From assembly GCA_035293945.1 (NCBI GenBank), contig DATGLV010000017.1, forward strand, positions 1 to 53,476: DNA of 53,476 bases. Direction: 5' to 3'. A program made the translations under genes and the position numbers. The notes beneath the pieces are model-generated. The model was not told where the DNA came from and did no database searches. It saw only the letters and a program-made list of their open reading frames with translations. Source of the DNA: VAZQ01 sp035293945 (lineage in GTDB: Bacteria > Pseudomonadota > Alphaproteobacteria > Rhizobiales > Xanthobacteraceae). Below are positions 8,080 to 16,641 of this stretch, piece after piece. Position 1 is the first letter of the stretch; each line of letters starts with the position of its first letter.

Positions 8080-10820
8080 GCGGCCCCGCCATCGCGCGGG
8101 TCGAGAACGTCTCGCACCATTACGGTGCGCGGGTCGCGCTCGACCATGTGAGCATCGAGATTCCGTCCCGCATCATGGTCGGCGTGATCGGTCCAGACGG
8201 TGTCGGAAAGTCGACGCTGTTGGCGCTGATTTCCGGCGTGCGCGCGATCCAAAGCGGGACGGTCGTTGTATTCGGCGAAAGTGTCGCGGATGGTGCGCAT
8301 CTGCGCGAAATGCGCGGGCGCGTCGCCTACATGCCGCAAGGGCTCGGCCGCAATCTTTACCCTACGCTCAGCGTATTCGAGAACATCGACTTTTTCGGCC
8401 GCTTGTTCGGGCAATCGGCGACGGAACGGCGCGGCCGCATCACCGAGCTACTCACTGCAACGGGACTCGATCCGTTCGAAGACCGGCCGGCCGGAAAGCT
8501 CTCGGGCGGCATGAAGCAGAAGCTCAGCCTCTGCTGCGCGCTGATCAACGACCCCGATCTGCTTATTCTGGATGAGCCGACGACCGGCGTCGATCCACTG
8601 TCGCGCGGTCAATTTTGGGATCTCATCAAAACGATCCGTGCGCGGCGACCGCAAATGAGCGTGGTCGTGGCGACCGCCTATATGGACGAAGCGGAGCGTT
8701 TCGATTGGCTGATCGCCATGGATGACGGAAAGATCATCGCCCACGGTACGCTCAAGGACATGCTCGACAAGACCGGCGAGCCCACGCTCGAGGAGGCCTT
8801 CATCGCGCTTCTGCCGGAGGAAAAGCGGGCACAGCATCAAAAGGTCGTGGTGCGGCCGCGCCATGCCGCGCCGGATGAGGTCCCGGCGATCGAGGCAGAG
8901 GGTCTGACGCGGCGTTTCGGCAACTTTGTGGCCGTGGATCATGTGAACTTCCGCATCGCGCCCGGTGAGATCTTCGGTTTCCTCGGCTCCAATGGCTGCG
9001 GCAAGTCAACGACGATGAAAATGCTGACCGGCTTCCTGCCGGCGTCGGAAGGCTGGGCCAAGCTGTTCGGCCGCCCGATGGGCGGAAACGACATGGAGAT
9101 GCGTCGCAATGTCGGCTACATGACGCAGGCCTTCTCGCTCTATGGCGAACTGACGGTGCGGCAGAATCTCGATCTGCACGCCAGGCTCTATCATTTGCCG
9201 CCGGACACGATCGGGCCGCGTATCGAGGATTTGCTGCACCGCTATGATCTGGAAGCTGTCGCCGATGCCAAGCCCGAAAGCCTGCCGCTTGGCCTTAAGC
9301 AGCGGCTGCAGCTTGCGGTCGCGGTGCTGCATCAGCCGGCGATCCTCATTCTCGACGAGCCGACCTCGGGCGTCGATCCGGTGGCGCGGGATTCGTTTTG
9401 GCGCACGCTGATCGATCTGTCGCGAGATGACGGCGTGACCATCTTTCTGTCCACGCATTTCATGAACGAAGCGGAACGCTGCGACCGCATCTCGCTGATG
9501 CATGCCGGCAAGGTGCTGGCGGTGGGAGCGCCGCTTGACCTGGTCAAGGAGCGCGGCAGCGATTCACTCAATGACACGTTCGTCGGCTATCTTGCCGATG
9601 CCGCCGGGATCGATCGCACCAAGAAGGTCGATCAGGCCATGCCGAGCGCCGCGCCCGCTGAAGCGGAGTCGGTGCGTCTGCCCAAGCATTTCGATTTCGC
9701 TAGGCTTTGGGCTTATGCGAGGCGTGAGGCGGTCGAGCTGTTGCGCGATCCGATCCGGCTCGCATTTGCCGTGCTGGGGCCGGTCCTGCTGATGCTTGCC
9801 TTCGGCTACGGCATTTCGTTCGACATCGAGAATCTGCAAACCGCGGCCTTCGACCAGGACGATACGCCGCAAAGCCGGCAGCTGATCGATGCCTTCTACG
9901 GCTCCCGCTATTTCTCGATGCAGCCGCCGATCGCGACCGCGGCTGAGTCCGATCGGCGCTTGCGTTCCGGCAATACGCAGATCGTCGTCGAAGTACCATC
10001 CGGCTTCGGCCGCGATCTGCTGCGGTGCGCGCAGCCGGAGATCAACGCCACGGTCGATGGCGCCATGACCTTCCGCGGCGAAACCGCACGTAACTATGTT
10101 GCCGGCGTTGTCCGCCGGGAAGGCGACGAGATCAGCCGGCAGGTCAAAGGCGGAGCAAGTGCCGCAGCCTGGACCGACGATGATATCGAGATGCGCTTCC
10201 GCTACAACCAGGCTTTCCGTAGCGTCAATGCCATGGTGCCGAGCATCTTCATGCTCATGCTCTGCCTGATACCTGCCATCATGTCCGCGATCGCCGTCGT
10301 GCGCGAGAAGGAGACAGGCTCGATCGCAAATTTTCGCTCAACGCCGATCACCAAATTCGAATTCCTGATCGGCAAGCAGGTGCCCTATATCGCCGTCGCC
10401 ATATTGAATTTCTTGCTTTTGTTCCTGCTGGCGATCTTTCTGTTCCGGGTGCCGATCAGAGGACCGTTTCTGGCGCTGCTGATCGGCTCCATTGCTTACG
10501 TCGTCTCAACGACGGGCTTCGGACAACTGATCTCCTCCTTCACGCGCACGCAGGTCGCCGCCGTCTTCGCCACGGCCATTCTCTCCATCGTGCCGGCCGT
10601 GAATTTCTCCGGCATGTTCGCGCCGGTGTCATCGTTGTCTGGCACTGCCAGGATCATCGGCCTGAGCTTTCCCTCGGCCTGGTACCAACCGATCACGGTC
10701 GGCGTCTTCGCCAAAGCGCTCGGCATGGCCGAGCTCTGGCGCAATCTCGTTGCCATCATTCTGATTGCGGCCGCGTATCTGCTCCTGTCATTGTTGTTTC
10801 TGCGCAAGCAGGAGACGTGA
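8076..10820 (+). CDS. rbbA: RbbA-type ABC transporter: two ATPase domains fused to an ABC-2 permease
   Basis: This 914-residue fusion protein has two nucleotide-binding domains followed by membrane segments. NBD1 has Walker A GPDGVGKST, signature LSGGMKQ and Walker B LLILDEPTTGVDP. NBD2 has Walker A GSNGCGKST, a signature reading LPLGLKQ instead of LSGGQ, and Walker B ILILDEPTSGVDP. The degenerate second signature is, from memory, normal for RbbA relatives. After about residue 550 comes an ABC-2 permease half with one membrane helix, a large periplasmic loop (about residues 590-705) and a cluster of C-terminal helices. The ATG at 8076 overlaps the adaptor stop. In E. coli RbbA has been described as a ribosome-associated ATPase, but the operon here suggests export. 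Confidence 0.9.
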   Translation: MSGPAIARVENVSHHYGARVALDHVSIEIPSRIMVGVIGPDGVGKSTLLALISGVRAIQSGTVVVFGESVADGAHLREMRGRVAYMPQGLGRNLYPTLSVFENIDFFGRLFGQSATERRGRITELLTATGLDPFEDRPAGKLSGGMKQKLSLCCALINDPDLLILDEPTTGVDPLSRGQFWDLIKTIRARRPQMSVVVATAYMDEAERFDWLIAMDDGKIIAHGTLKDMLDKTGEPTLEEAFIALLPEEKRAQHQKVVVRPRHAAPDEVPAIEAEGLTRRFGNFVAVDHVNFRIAPGEIFGFLGSNGCGKSTTMKMLTGFLPASEGWAKLFGRPMGGNDMEMRRNVGYMTQAFSLYGELTVRQNLDLHARLYHLPPDTIGPRIEDLLHRYDLEAVADAKPESLPLGLKQRLQLAVAVLHQPAILILDEPTSGVDPVARDSFWRTLIDLSRDDGVTIFLSTHFMNEAERCDRISLMHAGKVLAVGAPLDLVKERGSDSLNDTFVGYLADAAGIDRTKKVDQAMPSAAPAEAESVRLPKHFDFARLWAYARREAVELLRDPIRLAFAVLGPVLLMLAFGYGISFDIENLQTAAFDQDDTPQSRQLIDAFYGSRYFSMQPPIATAAESDRRLRSGNTQIVVEVPSGFGRDLLRCAQPEINATVDGAMTFRGETARNYVAGVVRREGDEISRQVKGGASAAAWTDDDIEMRFRYNQAFRSVNAMVPSIFMLMLCLIPAIMSAIAVVREKETGSIANFRSTPITKFEFLIGKQVPYIAVAILNFLLLFLLAIFLFRVPIRGPFLALLIGSIAYVVSTTGFGQLISSFTRTQVAAVFATAILSIVPAVNFSGMFAPVSSLSGTARIIGLSFPSAWYQPITVGVFAKALGMAELWRNLVAIILIAAAYLLLSLLFLRKQET

Positions 10821-10821
10821 C

Positions 10822-12015
10822 ATGTCCACGGCCTCGCAAGCGCCTGCTGGGGTCAAGGTCACGGGCGCCAAGCCGATGACGCTCCGCGACCACGTCTCCA
10901 ATATCTTTCGCCTTGTCGTCAAAGAATTGCGCAGCATCCGCTCTGATCCGGTCATGCTGATCCTGGTCATCTATGCCTTCACCATGTCGGTCAACACGGT
11001 GGCGACGGGCTCCGTCAGCGAAGCCACCAATCTTTCTGTCGGCATTGTCGACGAGGACGGTTCGGAGCTTTCACGGCAGATCGCCGAAGGATTGGTGCGC
11101 CCTACCTTCCAGCCGGCCGTGCAGATCCGGGCCACCGACATGGATGCCAAGATGGACCGTGGCGAGCTTTTGTTTGTGGTCGAGATCCCGCCGAACTTCC
11201 AGGCCAATATTCTCGCTCAGCGCAAGACCGGGCTGCAGATCAATGTTGATGCGACGGCTGTGGCGCAGGCCGGCAACGGAGCGAATTATCTGAGGACCGC
11301 CATCTCCAACGAGGTGCGTCAGTTCCTTGCCAAGCGTGGCGGCGCCGGCTCTGGGATCCTGCCGATTAATCTCGTGGTGCGCGCACGGTTCAATCCGAAC
11401 CTCAATACATCATGGTTTTCGGCGATGACGCAGGTGATCAACCAGATCACGCTGCTCACCGTGATCTTGACCGGCGCCGCACTCATCCGCGAGCGCGAGC
11501 AGGGGACCGTCGAGCATCTCCTGGTCATGCCGGTGGTGCCGGCCGAGATAATGCTGTCGAAAATGTTCGCCAACGGCCTGGTCATTCTGCTAGCCGCGAT
11601 GCTGTCGCTGCAATTCGTCGTCCATTGGTGGATTGGTGCGCCGATTGCGGGCTCGCTTCTGCTGTTTCTATTGGGCGCCGCGCTATATGCTCTGGCCGTG
11701 GCGGCGCTCGGCATCCTGCTCGGCACCTTATCGACGAATATGGGCCAGTTCGGGCTTTTGGCGATGCCGATCCTCGCCGCCACGCAATTGCTGTCCGGCG
11801 GCTCGACGCCGATGGAAAGCATGCCGCTCTGGCTGCAATATTTGATGCGCATGATCAGTCCGACGCCACATTTCGTTTCCTTCGCGCAAGCCGTGCTGTT
11901 CCGCGGCGCTGATTTCACGCTGGTGTGGCAGCCATTGCTCGCCATGCTGATTGTCGGCGTGGTTTACTTCATCGTCGCAATGATCCGGTTCCGCAAGGTG
12001 ATATTCGGGAGCTGA
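10822..12015 (+). CDS. ABC-2 type permease (YhhJ-like)
   Basis: This 397-residue protein starts at the ATG at 10822, one base after the RbbA stop, with AGGAG seven bases upstream. It has one N-terminal membrane helix (DPVMLILVIYAFTMSVNTVA), a periplasmic domain of about 140 residues, and then five or six helices. The ABC-2 signature region is RAGTAL-like: ITLLTVILTGAALIREREQGTVEHLLVMPV. It pairs with the permease half of the upstream fusion to form the channel. This is the third and last gene of the exporter operon. Confidence 0.9.
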   Translation: MSTASQAPAGVKVTGAKPMTLRDHVSNIFRLVVKELRSIRSDPVMLILVIYAFTMSVNTVATGSVSEATNLSVGIVDEDGSELSRQIAEGLVRPTFQPAVQIRATDMDAKMDRGELLFVVEIPPNFQANILAQRKTGLQINVDATAVAQAGNGANYLRTAISNEVRQFLAKRGGAGSGILPINLVVRARFNPNLNTSWFSAMTQVINQITLLTVILTGAALIREREQGTVEHLLVMPVVPAEIMLSKMFANGLVILLAAMLSLQFVVHWWIGAPIAGSLLLFLLGAALYALAVAALGILLGTLSTNMGQFGLLAMPILAATQLLSGGSTPMESMPLWLQYLMRMISPTPHFVSFAQAVLFRGADFTLVWQPLLAMLIVGVVYFIVAMIRFRKVIFGS

Positions 12016-12229
12016 GACATGCCGAGCTGGTCAGTCCGCTTGTGCTGCTTGCCGGCGGCGGCTTACCGTCCTGCCCGTTGCGGAGATCACTTTCCCCGCA
12101 AATCCGAAAGCCGGGAACGGGGCCGACATGCCCGCCTGCCGGATCTAGGCACGCCGCGCTACCGACGTGTAGAAGTCCTGGGGCCTGCAATGATATGATT
12201 TGCGCCGGCGGCGCGCGGGAGTCGTCCCG

Positions 12230-12424
12230 ATGAAAGCTTATCTCGCCACGACCGGCATGCTGTTCGCTCTGCTGGCCGTGCTCCATGTTTGGAGGATTGT
12301 GGTTGAGTGGAACGGCCTCTCCCGGGAAATCTGGTCGCTCGGAACCATCGTGGCCGGCATTATCGTGAGCGCGGGTCTCGCGATCTGGGCGCTGCGCTTA
12401 TTCCTCGGTGAGAGCCGTGGCTAG
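12230..12424 (+). CDS. Small two-helix membrane protein, unknown
   Basis: This 64-residue protein consists almost wholly of two predicted membrane helices, TTGMLFALLAVLHVW and TIVAGIIVSAGLAIWALRLFL, joined by a short loop WNGLSREIWSLG. The ATG at 12230 has a GGGAG about nine bases upstream. It ends ten bases before the following tctC-type gene. I do not recognise the family. It is not TctB, which is longer with four helices, but its position beside a binding protein is suggestive. Confidence 0.55.
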   Translation: MKAYLATTGMLFALLAVLHVWRIVVEWNGLSREIWSLGTIVAGIIVSAGLAIWALRLFLGESRG

Positions 12425-12434
12425 GGCAACGAAT

Positions 12435-13400
12435 ATGAGGCGGCGCGCTTTCCTTCAACTCGCCGCAAGTGCCGCAGCAATTCCAAGCCGCGCTTTCGCG
12501 CAAGCCTATCCGGTGCGGCCGGTGCGGGTGATCGTCCCCTACGCGCCGGGCGGCCCGACGGATGTGTGCGCCCGCCTGATCGCGCAAGGACTCTCCGACC
12601 GATTGGGCAAGCAGTTCTATGTGGAGAATGTGCCGGGCGCGGGCGGCAACATCGGCACCGGGCAGGCGGCACGCGCCGCACCAGATGGATACGCGATCCT
12701 GATCACCGTCAACAGCCACGTCATCAATCCGACCCTGTACCGCAGCATTCCCTATGATCCGTTCAAGGACTTCGAGCCGGTATCGCTGGTCGCCACGTTT
12801 GCGTCCGCACTTTCGGTCAATCCCGCACTGCCGGCGAAAAACGTCGGTGAGCTGGTCGCTCTCGTAAGAGGGCGTCCTGGCAAGTATAGTTTCGCGTCGC
12901 CGGGCTTCGGGACGCCCTCGCACCTGTTGGGCGAGCAATTCCGGGTGGCGCTCGGGCTTGACCTTGTGCACGTCCCGTATGGGGGCAGCGGTCCAGCCAC
13001 CACCGCCGCGATCGCGGGCGACACTCCGATTGTGTTTGCGGCGCTTTCGGCCGCGGTTCCGCAAGTCGCGGCCGGGAAGCTGCGCGCACTCGCCGTGATG
13101 AGCAAAAATCGCTCCCAGGCTCTCGTGGATCTGCCGACCATCGCCGAGGCCGGATTCCCGGATCTCGACGGCGACGGCTGGATCGGAGCTCTCGTGCCGG
13201 CCGGCACGCCCGCGGAAATCACGCAAATGCTCCGGCGCGGGATCGTCGAGACCCTCATGCGGGCGGACGTCCAGCAGCGGCTGCGTGCGCTGGGGTTCGA
13301 CCCAGTCGGCAGCACGCCCGATGAATTCGCAACGCAGATGAAGCGTGAAATGAGCAAATGGGCGAGGGTCATTCGCGCCGCCCATCTTACCGCCGAGTAG
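12435..13400 (+). CDS. Bug/TctC-type tripartite tricarboxylate transporter binding protein
   Basis: This 321-residue secreted protein begins MRRRAFLQLAASAAAIPSRAFAQ, a signal peptide with a twin-arginine-like RRRAFL and an AFA-Q cleavage site. The mature part starts YPVRPVRVIVPYAPGGPTDV and contains PGAGGNIGTG, DGYAILI and the SPGFGTPSHL loop, which are standard Bug-family features around the carboxylate-binding site. Bug proteins deliver carboxylates or aromatic acids to TctAB membrane proteins or to sensors. No tctA or tctB is in the window, so this is an orphan. The ATG at 12435 is chosen over a GTG at 12408, which would put extra residues ahead of the signal peptide. Confidence 0.88.
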   Translation: MRRRAFLQLAASAAAIPSRAFAQAYPVRPVRVIVPYAPGGPTDVCARLIAQGLSDRLGKQFYVENVPGAGGNIGTGQAARAAPDGYAILITVNSHVINPTLYRSIPYDPFKDFEPVSLVATFASALSVNPALPAKNVGELVALVRGRPGKYSFASPGFGTPSHLLGEQFRVALGLDLVHVPYGGSGPATTAAIAGDTPIVFAALSAAVPQVAAGKLRALAVMSKNRSQALVDLPTIAEAGFPDLDGDGWIGALVPAGTPAEITQMLRRGIVETLMRADVQQRLRALGFDPVGSTPDEFATQMKREMSKWARVIRAAHLTAE

Positions 13401-13545
13401 GAGCCGTGCGCTTTGGCGCAGTGCTTGTCCGCATGAGACCGGAGCGGGAGCGGTTCTTTGCGAATTTCCTGCTGGCAAAACCATCGCGACGGTGGCACCT
13501 AGGCCCGTAATATCTTTATCTTTGTCTCACAGGAAGGTCTGGGTC

Positions 13546-14979
13546 ATGAGCCAGGGTGCCGGGGGCGCGGAGCCGTCCGTCGAGGCCGTACGGCAGCAAT
13601 TCTTCGCCGCCGTCGGCCATCACCAGGCCGGGCGCTTCGCCGAGGCCGAGGCTCTCTATCGTGCGATCATCGGCGGCGGTTGGCGGATCGCCGAGGCACA
13701 CAACAATCTGGGCACACTCTTGCAGCAGCGTGGCGACGACGCTGCTGCACTTGCCGCTTATCGCGAGGCGGTAGCGATCAACCCGGCGGATGCCGGCGCG
13801 CTGTGCAATCTCGGCAATGTGCTGCGCGAGCAGGGAAAGCCCGAGGAGGCCGAAGCCGCCTATCGCCGTGCCCTTTCGGTAAAGCCGGACCATGCCGAGT
13901 CCAACAACAATTTCGGCATGATGCTGTCGGAGCGCGGGCAGCATGCCGAGGCACTCGCCTGCTACCGCGCGGTGCTCGCGGCCAATCCACGTTTCGTGGA
14001 CGCTCTAAACAATGCAGCCGTAGCGACCCGTCGCTCAGGCGACACGCGCGAGGCAATCGCACTGTGGCGGCGGGCCATCGCCCTCAAGCCGAACAGTGTC
14101 GAGGCCCATGTCTACCTCGCTGACACGCTCGCCGATCTCGGCGCGATTGATGAGGCGCGCGAGCACGCCCGGCTCGCGGATCAGTTGGAAGTCCCGCCGC
14201 GGCCGGCGCTCTGTTTCGCGCTGGGGGTCGCGCTCGCGCGCTGTGGCCTGATCGATGCCGCGCGTTCGCGGCTGCGCCAATGTGCCTCCGGTGACCCCAC
14301 CGATCGCTACGGTGCGCGGCTTGCTCTGGCATCGCTGGGCGAGGGCATCCCACCCGGACGCGCCTCCGCGGCGTTCATCGATCGCCTCTACGCCATCTGC
14401 GCCGACCGCTGGGACAACCCGACTGGTCCGCACCCCTATCGCGGTGCAGAGCTCGTGGCCGAGCGCGTCGTCGGCGAAGGGCTCGATGTGCTGGACATCG
14501 GTTGCGGCACCGGCCTCGTCGGCGTTCTCGTGCGGCAACGTGCGCGCACTCTCGTCGGCGTCGATCTATCCGGTGTGATGCTCGAGCGCGCCAGGGCCAA
14601 GCTGGTCTATGACGAGCTGCATCGCGGCGACATGGTGCTGTTCATGCAAGGGCGTCCGCAGATTTGCGATTTCGTCACCTCGGCCGCCACGCTCATTCAT
14701 TTCGGCGACCTCGAGCCGGTTTTCAAAGCCGCAAACATAGCGCTGCGCCCCGGAGGCCGATTCGTCTTCACGGTGTTCCCGCACGATCAAGACGCGGCGG
14801 TCTCGGTGGCGGCGCTCGATGGGCTGGGGCAGGGCGGATGCTTCCTGCATGGCCCCGGCTTCATCGCCGCCACGGCGGCCGCCAGCGGCCTTGTGGTCGA
14901 TGCGATCGAGACGGCTATCCACGAATACAAGAACGGACAGCCGCTCGAAGCTCTGGTCGTGGTCCTGCGCAAGGCTTAG
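13546..14979 (+). CDS. TPR-repeat protein fused to a SAM-dependent methyltransferase
   Basis: This 477-residue protein has two parts. Residues 10-220 form about six tetratricopeptide repeats, seen as repeated AEAHNNLGTLLQQRGDDAAA-like units with the W4-L7-G8-Y11-A20 pattern. Residues 290-477 form a class I methyltransferase: motif I is VLDIGCGTGLVGVLV, followed by GVDLSGVMLERAR (motif II), FVTSAATLIHFGDL and ALRPGGRFVFTVFP. Similar fusions occur in alphaproteobacteria, but the substrate is unknown. The start at 13546 follows AGGAAGG at good spacing. A strong inverted repeat follows the gene. Confidence 0.85.
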   Translation: MSQGAGGAEPSVEAVRQQFFAAVGHHQAGRFAEAEALYRAIIGGGWRIAEAHNNLGTLLQQRGDDAAALAAYREAVAINPADAGALCNLGNVLREQGKPEEAEAAYRRALSVKPDHAESNNNFGMMLSERGQHAEALACYRAVLAANPRFVDALNNAAVATRRSGDTREAIALWRRAIALKPNSVEAHVYLADTLADLGAIDEAREHARLADQLEVPPRPALCFALGVALARCGLIDAARSRLRQCASGDPTDRYGARLALASLGEGIPPGRASAAFIDRLYAICADRWDNPTGPHPYRGAELVAERVVGEGLDVLDIGCGTGLVGVLVRQRARTLVGVDLSGVMLERARAKLVYDELHRGDMVLFMQGRPQICDFVTSAATLIHFGDLEPVFKAANIALRPGGRFVFTVFPHDQDAAVSVAALDGLGQGGCFLHGPGFIAATAAASGLVVDAIETAIHEYKNGQPLEALVVVLRKA

Positions 14980-15065
14980 GCGGACTGGCGCCCCTTGCCG
15001 AAGTTCGGGAGACATCGCGGCACTTTGGCACGAGCTTCGGGACGCACTCGCAACTGCATTATTCC

Positions 15066-15139
15066 AGTGCCGTTTTTCGATTTGAAGTTCCTGAATGAGA
15101 TTGCGGCCCCTGTGGCAGGAACTTCAAATCGGCGGCACT
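15066..15139. repeat. Long inverted repeat between convergent genes
   Basis: The left arm reads AGTGCCG, TTTTT, CGATTTGAAGTTCCTG (15066-15093). The right arm reads CAGGAACTTCAAATCG, G, CGGCACT (15116-15139). The inner 16 bases pair perfectly, as do the outer 7, with only the short inserts unpaired. The 22-base loop lies between the converging ends of the TPR-methyltransferase gene and the DUF2189 gene, so it could work as a bidirectional terminator. It could equally be a small palindromic repeat element. Confidence 0.75.
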
Positions 15140-15163
15140 AGACTACTGCCTTTTCCAAGCAGA

Positions 15164-16069
15164 CTACTGCCCTTTTGGCGGCCTCTCGCCGGCAAACAGA
15201 GCCGCCGGGAATTGTGCCGCAAACCGGCGTTGGCGCGGCGGCTGCGGCGGCTCGGGATGGGGCCGCCGATCCGGCTCGACCAGCTTGCGATAAAGGTGCC
15301 AGGTCGAATGGCCGAGGATCGGTATCACCACCGCGAGACCCGTGAACAGCGGCAGCGAACCGAGCAGCAGCAGCCCGGCCACGATCAGTCCCCAGGCGGC
15401 GATTGTCAGCGGGTTGCGCTTGACCGCCCGCACCGATGTCATGACGGCCACGAGTGCACCCACATCTCGGTCGAGCAGCAGCGGGAAGGACACGACGCTG
15501 ACGATCAGCACCGCAACCGCGAACGCGAATCCGACCGCATTGCCGATTATGATCAGCCGCCAACCCTCCGGCGTGGTGAAAAGGCGCGTGAGGAAATTCG
15601 GGACGAGTTGCGCCGGCTCGTAGCCGAAATTGGCGATATAGATCGCCTGCGCCACCGCCACCCATAGGGCGAACATGACAAGGAGTAGGACACCCAGTGC
15701 GACGATGCCGTCGGTCGAAGGCGAACGGCGTGACCTGAACGCGTCCCAAAGCGATGCATTGCCGCCGCGCTCGCGTTGCCGGCTCACTTCGCAGAGCCCG
15801 ATCGCCGCAAACGGACCGACGAGTGCAAAACCAGCAGCCAACGGATAGAGGAGCGGCAACAGGTCGTACCGAACTGTCAGTGCGGCGAGGATCAGGCCGA
15901 TGATCGGATAGATGATGCTGAGGAAGATCACATGGGTGGGGAAGGCGAGAAAATCGTCGAGGCCGCGTCTGAGCACATCCTTGAGATCGCGCATCGCGAT
16001 CTTGCGTACGACCGGCGCGCCGGAGCTGGACATGGTTTCCGAGCCGGCGATCACGTGTAGGTAAGTCAT
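15164..16069 (-). CDS. DUF2189 family integral membrane protein
   Basis: This 301-residue protein has about six membrane helices, starting FPTHVIFLSIIYPIIGLILA and LYPLAAGFALVGPFAAIGLCEVSR. It contains the conserved GFALVGPFAAIGLCEVSRQRE and GHSTWHLYRKLVEPD blocks typical of DUF2189. The C-terminus is a proline-rich cytoplasmic tail. AGGAGG lies nine bases before the ATG. The function of the family is unknown to me. It is transcribed towards the long inverted repeat at 15066-15139. Confidence 0.85.
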   Translation of the reverse strand: MTYLHVIAGSETMSSSGAPVVRKIAMRDLKDVLRRGLDDFLAFPTHVIFLSIIYPIIGLILAALTVRYDLLPLLYPLAAGFALVGPFAAIGLCEVSRQRERGGNASLWDAFRSRRSPSTDGIVALGVLLLVMFALWVAVAQAIYIANFGYEPAQLVPNFLTRLFTTPEGWRLIIIGNAVGFAFAVAVLIVSVVSFPLLLDRDVGALVAVMTSVRAVKRNPLTIAAWGLIVAGLLLLGSLPLFTGLAVVIPILGHSTWHLYRKLVEPDRRPHPEPPQPPRQRRFAAQFPAALFAGERPPKGQ

Positions 16070-16641
16070 GATCTGTCCTCCTCGTGTTTCCCTGGCCCGC
16101 GCGCCTCTGGTCGCGGTCTAGCTCGCGCTCCTCTGCGCGCTGCGGCCTCTCCGATCTTGCAGGCAGAAGTGCCGGTTGTGGACGCTCAGGCGCCAAGCCA
16201 TTCGCATGTAACATCGAGAGCGGCGAGGGAGGGCCTTGCCTCACTGATGCGGCCCATGAGACCGCTCTCGATGAACCCGTTCGCGGACATTTTGCCGCTA
16301 CGCCGCGGTCCGAACGGATGCCGTGGCGATTATTGCGGCGCTATTCCCCGGTGGCGTCATGCAATCCTCCGGGCCAATTTGGGATTCTTCCTTCCGTCGC
16401 CCTTCGGAGACGGACCATATTAACATCGTCCGACCCGCCCGAAAGTCAAGCCGTCGACCAATCACGACAACGAATATTCGGTTCCGATGCACGGCATGAT
16501 AGAGTAGATTTTAATAGAGCAGATTTTATCAATTCGGCGCCTTTATGCTAAGCCGAGCTCGCGCAGATCAAACGGCGATCGAAAGCGGCGATCGAAAACG
16601 AAGAATACGAGGCCAAAAAAAGCACGGGGAGAAACAAAACC
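16070..16641. other. Intergenic region before a TctC gene
   Basis: No gene is supported in these 570 bases; the open frames have no recognisable domain. The last 150 bases are noticeably richer in A and T and contain a tandem 15-base repeat at 16499-16528. The promoter of the downstream TctC gene is expected there. Confidence 0.5.
16499..16528. promoter_or_regulatory. Tandem 15-bp direct repeat upstream of tctC-like gene
   Basis: ATAGAGTAGATTTTA is followed without a gap by ATAGAGCAGATTTTA, a single mismatch in 15 bases. It lies about 115 bases before the start codon of the TctC-type gene, in AT-rich DNA. Adjacent direct repeats in this position often bind activators or repressors. No regulator gene is close by, so its partner is unknown. 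Confidence 0.45.

Noticed and set aside
16084..16551. A 155-residue frame in the gap before the second tctC gene
   Set aside because: No recognisable domain, no ribosome-binding site and no protein-like periodicity; treated as intergenic.
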